Assembly (NCBI GenBank): GCA_028875175.1 | Contig: JAPPFO010000019.1 | Span: 11,134-21,887 of the forward strand | Origin: Chloroflexota bacterium | GTDB taxonomy: Bacteria > Chloroflexota > UBA11872 | DNA: 10,754 nt | Direction: 5' to 3' | Shown here: positions 5,439 to 10,754 of the stretch, in pieces | Position numbering within the stretch: the stretch's first letter is position 1 | Layout of the letters: each line of letters begins with the position of its first letter | The notes under the pieces: model-generated | Databases searched by the model: none | Told to the model about the DNA's origin: nothing | The model's input: only the letters and a program-made list of their open reading frames with translations | Program-made: the position numbers and the translations under genes

Positions 5439-6039
5439 GGGACATCCGCGTCAGCGGCCAAACCAGCCAGATCGCCGCAATGCCTAACACCGCGCCCAGC
5501 ACCGCCGCGATCGGCAATGCAATCTCAACCCGCGGCCACACCGGCGCTCCCGGCGCCCTCGCCGCATCGATCACCGACACCTCGAGCCCGCGCTCCCGAG
5601 CATTCAGCCGCTCCGGCGTCGCCACCTCCGCCACCAGCAACGCCGCCAACCCATTCACCGTCGCCGCCGCCCTTGCGGCGTTCGAGTCTTCGGACTGAAT
5701 CGTCACCACCAACCGGTCGCCGTCGCCATTCGTTCTGACGTTGCGCACGATCTCCTCGTCGGACAGCCCACCGCGCTCCGCCTCCGGCAACCGTGCGGCA
5801 TAGGCCTCCGAGTCCACCCAGGCGGCGTAATTGCGAATCAGCCGCGCCGAAGCCTCGGCCGCCCCAAGGTCGGCAATCCGCGGCCGGATCGAAACGTCGG
5901 TCGATGCCCGATACACCGGCGTCGCTGCCAGCACGACGATGAGTGCAATCACGGTAGCCACAACCGCGGCCGCGGCTCCGCCCACCAGGTAGAGACGCAG
6001 CGGCGGCTGGGCCGGCGGTGTGGGCCTGTCCGTATTCAC
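5431..6039 (-). CDS. Wzz/YveK-like chain-length determinant protein (second of pair)
   Basis: The 202-residue inner-membrane protein has the layout of polysaccharide co-polymerase subunits: a proline-rich cytoplasmic N-terminus (6-13), TM1 (about 18-39), a mostly extracytoplasmic alpha/beta region (about 43-165) and TM2 (about 172-195). The PGAPVWPRV motif (163-171) just before TM2 matches the proline-rich motif of Wzz/Wzc proteins. Full-length Wzz proteins are usually over 300 residues, so this is a short YveK/CapA-type form. It should control chain length and contact the cytoplasmic kinase-like partner encoded next. GTG start; its GTGA overlaps the upstream stop by four bases. The C-terminus ends soon after TM2 (LTRMSRG), leaving little tail to activate a kinase. 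Confidence 0.77.
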   Translation of the reverse strand: MNTDRPTPPAQPPLRLYLVGGAAAAVVATVIALIVVLAATPVYRASTDVSIRPRIADLGAAEASARLIRNYAAWVDSEAYAARLPEAERGGLSDEEIVRNVRTNGDGDRLVVTIQSEDSNAARAAATVNGLAALLVAEVATPERLNARERGLEVSVIDAARAPGAPVWPRVEIALPIAAVLGAVLGIAAIWLVWPLTRMSRG

Positions 6040-6704
6040 CGCACCGTCCCTATCACCGGCGTATCCAGCAGGTCAGGCACGTCTTCCGCAAACAGCCGGT
6101 TCAGCCGCCAGTCAACCATCAGCACCACAAACACGGCCGCAAGAAACGCGGCCAGGGTCGCTAGGGCCGCATTCAGAATCACAAACACCAGCCGCGGTCG
6201 AGCAGCTTCGTCCGTCTTGTCAATCAGGCGCAGCGTTCCCAACTCGCTCAGGCTTGGATACAACCTGGTCTGATCCTCGACCAGCAGTTTCGCCGCGGAG
6301 TCGATGATGGTCTGCACCGAACGGTCCTCCCAGCTCAGCTCAAGCCGCAACCCCCGCGCCAGCGGAAAGACGTCAATCGTGCTGGCCAGCACTTCCAGGT
6401 CAACCGCGACACCGTCCTCGGCCACGGCTTCCACGACCTCGCGGAGGAAACTGCGACCCCGCGCCAGCCGAACCAGGTCGTCGATCACGACTGTCGACGC
6501 CTGCGCGCGGCTGTTCTCAATCCCGAACTGGCGATCCTCGCTGTCTGGCGGCAGTTCCAGCACCAGGAGCAGCTCGGCTTCAGCCTCGTAGTTCACTGGA
6601 CCGAAGGTCTGCCAGAGGAGCGATCCAACCAGCGTGGCGATCGTCACCGCGGTGATGAACCACCACCAGCGTCCCAGAATCCGGCCAACGCGTTCGGTCG
6701 ACAT
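6036..6704 (-). CDS. Wzz-like chain-length determinant protein (first of pair)
   Basis: The 222-residue protein has TM1 at about 14-32 (WWWFITAVTIATLVGSLLW) and TM2 at about 172-197, with an extracytoplasmic region between them containing alternating helix and strand segments. The C-terminal end, DVPDLLDTPVIGTVR (208-222), resembles the sequence after TM2 in Wzz/Wzc-type proteins, where a short cytoplasmic linker leads to the kinase domain. It lacks the obvious proline-rich motif before TM2 that its neighbour has. The ATG overlaps the upstream glycosyltransferase stop by one base (TGATG), so translation is probably coupled. The family is inferred from topology, context and the C-terminal motif; central sequence similarity is weak. 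Confidence 0.72.
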   Translation of the reverse strand: MSTERVGRILGRWWWFITAVTIATLVGSLLWQTFGPVNYEAEAELLLVLELPPDSEDRQFGIENSRAQASTVVIDDLVRLARGRSFLREVVEAVAEDGVAVDLEVLASTIDVFPLARGLRLELSWEDRSVQTIIDSAAKLLVEDQTRLYPSLSELGTLRLIDKTDEAARPRLVFVILNAALATLAAFLAAVFVVLMVDWRLNRLFAEDVPDLLDTPVIGTVR

Positions 6705-7825
6705 CAGTCGTCGGGAACGGGCGGTCGGCCGTGCGCTCGCAGCGTGTCGTTGACCGCTTCCAGCAGGGCGCCGCGGAAGTGCTCACGGCTGAACCGGCGG
6801 GCGTTGGCCTCGAGGGCGTCCGTCGCAACGGTCATCGATTGAACATCTCGCAGTGCGGCGGCGAGCGATGCGACCGTCTGCTCGCGAAAGAGGATTCCCG
6901 TCTTGCCGTCGATCACTGTATCCAGCGCCCCACCTGAACCGTAGGCCACCACGGGCCGGCCGGCGGCCTGGGCTTCGACCGGGGTGATTCCGAAGTCCTC
7001 GTCACCCGGAAACAGCAACGCTCGACAGCGCGCCATTTCCACGCTCACGTCGCGGTCGGGCAGCCTACCAAGAAACCTGACGGTCGGCCCCGCCAGCGCC
7101 CGCAGGTCAGCTTCGGCGCGCCCGCTCCCCACAATCCGCAGCGGCAGCCCGAGTTCGGTGCAGGCGCGCACGGCCAGGTCAATGCGCTTGTAGGGAATCA
7201 GACGCGAGACGACCAGGAACGCATCCCCCACCTCGGTCGTGGGCCTGAAGCGGTCCACGTCCACTGGCGGATAGACGATGCGCGACGATCGTCCATAGAA
7301 GCGCTGGATCCGGTCCGCCACGGCCTGCGAGATGGCCAGAAACTGGGTCACGCGCTGCGCTGCGCTGCGATCCCAGCGCCGTGCCCAGGCCAGCAGCGGC
7401 GGTAAGAGCACGCGTGACCAGAGAGGAGCGCGTTCGGCGGCCAGGTAGGTTTCGGGCATCCAAAGGAATCGTGTGGGCGTCAGGCAATAGCACACGTGCA
7501 CCGCCCCTGGAGCTGAGCGGACCCCCTTGCAGAAGGCGCTGGAATTGCTTAGCACCAAGTCCGCGCTGGGAATCGTCAGTCCGCCGAACGCCAGCGGATA
7601 GAACGGTAGCAGCGCCTGGTGATTGCTGCGCCACAGCGGAAACCGCTGCAGCCAGGTGGTGCGAATGTCCAGGCGCCGAAAGGCCGGATCCACCAGCGCG
7701 GGCTCGTAGAAGGAGGTGTAGACCGGAGCCGACGGAAACATGCCGTGCATTTCCACCAGCACGTTTTCGGCTCCGCCCTGCTGATTCAGCCAATCGTGGA
7801 CCAGCGCCGTACGTGGACCCGTCAC
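6704..7825 (-). CDS. GT4-family glycosyltransferase
   Basis: The 373-residue protein has a GT-B fold and should transfer a sugar from a nucleotide donor to the growing lipid-linked oligosaccharide at the cytoplasmic membrane face. The N-terminal TALVHDWLNQQGGAENVL (6-23) is a common glycine-rich opening of family 4 enzymes. The C-terminal domain contains VSRLIPYKR (206-214, phosphate-binding basic residues) and the retaining-GT motif E-x7-E at E276 and E284 (EDFGITPVE), followed by AAGRPVVAYGSGG. Length and motifs are complete. GTG start with AGGG 9 bases upstream, 16 bases after the sugar phosphotransferase stop. Donor and linkage cannot be read; mannosyl transfer is common among close-looking proteins but is only a guess. 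Confidence 0.92.
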   Translation of the reverse strand: MTGPRTALVHDWLNQQGGAENVLVEMHGMFPSAPVYTSFYEPALVDPAFRRLDIRTTWLQRFPLWRSNHQALLPFYPLAFGGLTIPSADLVLSNSSAFCKGVRSAPGAVHVCYCLTPTRFLWMPETYLAAERAPLWSRVLLPPLLAWARRWDRSAAQRVTQFLAISQAVADRIQRFYGRSSRIVYPPVDVDRFRPTTEVGDAFLVVSRLIPYKRIDLAVRACTELGLPLRIVGSGRAEADLRALAGPTVRFLGRLPDRDVSVEMARCRALLFPGDEDFGITPVEAQAAGRPVVAYGSGGALDTVIDGKTGILFREQTVASLAAALRDVQSMTVATDALEANARRFSREHFRGALLEAVNDTLRAHGRPPVPDD

Positions 7826-7841
7826 TGTTGCGGGCCCTGGC

Positions 7842-9380
7842 CTAGTACGCGCCGCGTCCGCTCAGGACGGTCGGAATTGTCTGCAGCAGGATTCGTAGAT
7901 CCAGGCCCAGCGACCAGTTGGACACATAGAACGCGTCCAGCATCACCATCTCGTCAAATCCCAGGTCGCTGCGGCCGCTCACCTGCCACAGACCGGTCAG
8001 CCCCGGCAGAACGTGCAGGCGGTGGCGTGCCCATTCGTCATACTGCGCTACCTCGGCGGGTACCTGTGCACGAGGGCCCACCAGGCTCATGTGACCTAGC
8101 AGAACATTCAGCAGTTGAGGCAATTCATCCACGCTCATTCGACGAAGAAGCCGGCCCACGCGCGTTCGGCGTTGATCGTTCGGTGCCTTGAAAAGCAACG
8201 GGTGGCGCTCGTCATCGAACAGTTCATGCTTACGTCTTTCGGCGTCCTGCACCATCGAACGAAACTTGAACACCCGGAATGACCGCCCGTCGCGACCAAT
8301 GCGGGTTTGGCGGAACAATACGGGTCCAGGTGAGTCGAGTCGGATCGCCAGCCCGATCAACACCCACAACGGGGCTGTGAGCAGAAGGCCCACAACACTG
8401 ACCACGAGGTCCAGTGCGCGTTTCTGCATGTACCGAAACCCGGTGATCTCGGGCTCACGAAGCGTCACCAGTGGAATCCCGGCAACAGGGTGAATGTCCA
8501 TGCGGCCGAATTGCGCTTCGAGCAGGTCGGGCACGACGCGAAACTGCACCCCCTGGTGCCGGCACCGCTCGATGACCGGGGCGAGTTCATGCTGCACGCT
8601 CGAGGGAAGTGCGGCGTACACGACGTCCACGTGCTCCGACGCAATCACCTCGGCCAGGTCGTCAACCGTGCCCAGTTGCGCGAAGCGGCCGAACGCAGCG
8701 TTTGACCCGTTGCCGTTCGAGTCCAGGTACCCAATGACTCGGTTCCCCAGGCTTCGATTGGCGGTGAGTTGCTGCATCAGGAATTTGGCGACCGCTCCGC
8801 CGCCGACCACCAGAATGCGCTGGTTGTCATAGCCGGCTCGGCGCAGCAGCCCAAGCCCCACTCGACGCACCAGCACCCAGAGCACAGCGAAACCAAGGCC
8901 AAACGTTCCCAGGTAGAGGAACATCAAGCGGGAGAAGAAGACGGGACGTGAGACGAAGAACACCACGATCACGGCCGCCGTTCCGATCAATATGCCTACG
9001 GCAATCCGGCCGAGATCTTCGACCAGGGACGCGCCGCGTCGCGATTGATACCGGCCTAGTCCTGCAAAGCTGAGCAACGTCACCGGGATAAACAAGCCGG
9101 CGACAACCCAATAGGCGTTCAGCGGGGTGAACTGAAACTCATTGAGTGCCGGGCCCAGGCGCCACGTGTAACGGGCCGTGTAGGCAAGCAGGAAGGCGCC
9201 GAACAGCAGCGCGAGGTCTCCAACCGCCAGTACCCGTGGAGACGCCAGGAACCGCCAGGCCGCGTGGTGATGGCGTTGCCGAGTGGCTGATCGCGTGCCC
9301 TCAGCGGCCGGCAACCTTGGCCGGGAATCGCGCACGCGAGTCAACGTGGGCCGAGTGCGTGTCGATATAGATTGAGACAT
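7842..9380 (-). CDS. Polyprenyl-phosphate sugar phosphotransferase (initiating transferase)
   Basis: The 512-residue membrane enzyme transfers a sugar-1-phosphate from a nucleotide sugar to undecaprenyl phosphate, the first step of repeat-unit assembly. Four N-terminal helices lie at about 50-69, 88-108, 126-144 and 152-171. A Rossmann-like domain begins RILVVGGGAVAKFLM (188-202). A membrane-embedded helix (323-346) leads into the catalytic domain, with SPGPVLFRQTRIGRDG, KFRSM (372-376), the DELPQ catalytic Asp-Glu pair (D418, E419), MSLVGPR and LPGLTGLWQVSGR (458-470). This is the WbaP/CpsE-type architecture at full length. The ATG at 9380 overlaps the upstream gene by 40 bases. An in-frame TTG at 9401 and GTG at 9335 are possible alternatives. 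Sugar specificity is unknown. Confidence 0.95.
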   Translation of the reverse strand: MSQSISTRTRPTLTRVRDSRPRLPAAEGTRSATRQRHHHAAWRFLASPRVLAVGDLALLFGAFLLAYTARYTWRLGPALNEFQFTPLNAYWVVAGLFIPVTLLSFAGLGRYQSRRGASLVEDLGRIAVGILIGTAAVIVVFFVSRPVFFSRLMFLYLGTFGLGFAVLWVLVRRVGLGLLRRAGYDNQRILVVGGGAVAKFLMQQLTANRSLGNRVIGYLDSNGNGSNAAFGRFAQLGTVDDLAEVIASEHVDVVYAALPSSVQHELAPVIERCRHQGVQFRVVPDLLEAQFGRMDIHPVAGIPLVTLREPEITGFRYMQKRALDLVVSVVGLLLTAPLWVLIGLAIRLDSPGPVLFRQTRIGRDGRSFRVFKFRSMVQDAERRKHELFDDERHPLLFKAPNDQRRTRVGRLLRRMSVDELPQLLNVLLGHMSLVGPRAQVPAEVAQYDEWARHRLHVLPGLTGLWQVSGRSDLGFDEMVMLDAFYVSNWSLGLDLRILLQTIPTVLSGRGAY

Positions 9381-10483
9381 CGCTCGGCGGCCACCATCCA
9401 ATCAAACCGTTGTGACTGCGCCAGTCCACGCTCTCGCATCGCCATGCGCGTTTCCGGCGACCCAAGAACCGCAGTCATCGCAGACGCCAGTTGCGAAACG
9501 TCGCGTGGTTCCACGGTCAGAGCTGCGTCACCTGCGACTTCGGGCAGCGAAGACCGGTTCGACGTGATGACCGGCGTCCCGCTGGCCATGGCTTCCAGCA
9601 CCGGGATGCCAAAGCCCTCGTAGCTGGACGGGTACACGACCAAATCGGCTGCACAGTACCAGTACGGCAGGTCTTCCTGCTTAACATAACCGATTCGGTG
9701 AATCCGCCGGCGCACTGGACTGTCTGCCAGGGCCGCGTCGATCGCTTCGGTAGCCCAGCCGCTGCCGCCGGCTATGACCAGGTCGCCGGTAAACCCGTTA
9801 CTCGCAACCAGGCCAAAGGCGCGCACCAGCACGTCGATGTTCTTGCGAGGCTCCAGGGTGCCCACGAACAACACAAACGGTCGATCGCGCTTGTTCTCGT
9901 GCCGAAACGCCTGAACGCTCGCTTCCGGACGTGGATGAAATGCCGCCTCGCGTCCCGGATACACCACGTGCACTCGTTTTGGATCAACGCCCAGCAGTTC
10001 GACCACGTCGTTCTTTGTGGCATGCGAGTCCGCCAACACTGCCTTGGCGCGTCGCGCCGAGAGCCATGTCGCTGCGGTCAGATACCACCGCCGGTGCGTC
10101 GGATGGGCCCCCGGAATACGCATGAAGGACAGGTCGTGCACGGTCACAACGTGACGCGTTGGGGCTGCGAGCGGAACGACGTTTAGCATCGAGTGAACAA
10201 CCTCCAGACGCGTTGCCGCGATATGCCACGGCGCCAGGAGGTGCTCCCAGAGCACGCGCACACCGGTCCGGGACGTAGGAGCTTTCGTTCGTAGGATCCG
10301 CGCGGGCCGAGCCGCTTCAAATGGCAGGGCATGTACCTGCTCGTTCAAGAACAGGGTGAACTCGAACTCGCTCGGCCGTGCAAGCACGGCCTCGACCAGA
10401 CTCGCCGTGTAACGGCTTGGCCCCGCATTGCGGTACGACGCATCGGTCCGCAGCACCAGCGCATTTAAACCAACTCGCGCCAC
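9341..10483 (-). CDS. GT4-family glycosyltransferase (first gene of polysaccharide operon)
   Basis: The 380-residue GT-B enzyme is predicted to add a sugar during repeat-unit assembly. Visible blocks are NAGPSRYTASL (19-29, donor/acceptor loop), VVTVHDLSF (112-120), ADSHATKND (151-159), the FVGTLEPRKN nucleotide-sugar-phosphate site (206-215), and E-x7-E at E289 and E297 (EGFGIPVLE) followed by AMASGTPVITS. The pattern is shared by many mannosyl and other hexosyl transferases, so the donor is not assigned. The start chosen is GTG at 10483, with AGGAGG 4 bases upstream; a TTG at 10501 lies in frame but upstream of that site. It is the most upstream gene of the six-gene set seen here, so the operon promoter should lie between 10484 and the window end unless further genes precede it. 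Confidence 0.93.
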   Translation of the reverse strand: MARVGLNALVLRTDASYRNAGPSRYTASLVEAVLARPSEFEFTLFLNEQVHALPFEAARPARILRTKAPTSRTGVRVLWEHLLAPWHIAATRLEVVHSMLNVVPLAAPTRHVVTVHDLSFMRIPGAHPTHRRWYLTAATWLSARRAKAVLADSHATKNDVVELLGVDPKRVHVVYPGREAAFHPRPEASVQAFRHENKRDRPFVLFVGTLEPRKNIDVLVRAFGLVASNGFTGDLVIAGGSGWATEAIDAALADSPVRRRIHRIGYVKQEDLPYWYCAADLVVYPSSYEGFGIPVLEAMASGTPVITSNRSSLPEVAGDAALTVEPRDVSQLASAMTAVLGSPETRMAMRERGLAQSQRFDWMVAAERCLNLYRHALGPR

Positions 10484-10713
10484 CGCTCCTCCTGCAGGCA
10501 AGATGCTTGAGAGCAGGCCCCGTTCAGACTAAGTAACTCGCGATGGGCCTCTTCTGTGATTCTGCCCGGCCAGCGAAACTGGCAACGGCGGCCTCCTCGG
10601 TCTAGTGCATGAACGTGCGCTCTGGGCTTCAAGACGCTCTCCAACGTGGCCCGGCTGACGATCACACCGAATCGCCAATCCGAGGATCTCAGGTCGTCGG
10701 TTTCGCGGCCCAA
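10484..10713. other. Leader region of the polysaccharide operon
   Basis: About 230 bases upstream of the first glycosyltransferase. The ribosome site AGGAGG (10488-10493, minus strand) is clear. An 82-codon minus-strand frame starting with TTG overlaps the gene and resembles no family known to me, so it is not called. No promoter with good -35 and -10 elements could be picked. Confidence 0.5.
10488..10493 (-). promoter_or_regulatory. Ribosome binding site of the first glycosyltransferase
   Basis: AGGAGG on the minus strand, 4 bases before GTG at 10483. It sets the start of the gene. Confidence 0.6.
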
Positions 10714-10754
10714 CGCATGCGGGGGGACGGCGAACTGCCGTCCCCCCGCATGCG
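10714..10754. repeat. Perfect 18-bp inverted repeat at window end
   Basis: Left arm 10714-10731 is CGCATGCGGGGGGACGGC; right arm 10737-10754 is its exact reverse complement; the loop is GAACT. No T tract is visible on the minus-strand side, so it is not an ordinary intrinsic terminator in that direction. The window ends on the last base of the right arm. Confidence 0.85.

Noticed and set aside
10494..10680. Promoter for the polysaccharide operon
   Set aside because: TTGAAG- and TTGCCA-like hexamers are present on the minus strand, but no fitting -10 lies 16-18 bases away.
10465..10713. Possible 82-residue gene upstream of the first glycosyltransferase
   Set aside because: TTG start, no ribosome site seen, overlap with the glycosyltransferase start and no family resemblance.

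Overview
The window is GC-rich bacterial DNA with compact genes, several GTG starts and many structured intergenic repeats. It fits an uncultured high-GC bacterium. The repeat style and gene mix recall Chloroflexota metagenome contigs, but that placement is inference; no rRNA or tRNA gene is present to support it. All gene calls come from reading motifs, not from a database search.

Left part (1-4878) is a patchwork of small units. A type II toxin-antitoxin pair lies on the minus strand: a ribbon-helix-helix antitoxin (479-895) followed by a PIN-domain VapC-like toxin (44-469). A four-unit octamer array sits directly in front of the antitoxin start. A 593-base gene-free stretch (928-1520) with several repeat elements follows, then a small YbaY-type exported protein on the plus strand (1521-1925). 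That gene is bracketed by two copies of a 76-bp hairpin element. Next come a phosphonoacetate hydrolase on the minus strand (2247-3443) and a divergent aldo/keto reductase on the plus strand (3859-4878).

Right part (4875-10483) is a six-gene minus-strand operon for a surface or exported polysaccharide. In transcription order it encodes a GT4 glycosyltransferase, a polyprenyl-phosphate sugar phosphotransferase that starts the repeat unit on the lipid carrier, a second GT4 glycosyltransferase, two small Wzz/YveK-like chain-length determinant membrane proteins, and a CpsD/Wzc-like tyrosine kinase domain. Junctions after the third gene overlap by 1, 4 and 8 bases, so translation is probably coupled. 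The initiating transferase and glycosyltransferases would build the lipid-linked oligosaccharide, and the Wzz-like pair would control export and length. No flippase or polymerase is in the window.

The most unusual gene is the last one. The CpsD-like protein keeps the overall fold signature but has lost the Walker A lysine, the Walker B aspartate and the C-terminal tyrosine cluster, so it looks like a pseudokinase. Other points of interest are the octamer array at the antitoxin promoter, the coiled-coil extension on the antitoxin, compensatory changes in the hairpin repeats, and a perfect 18-bp stem-loop at the very end of the window.
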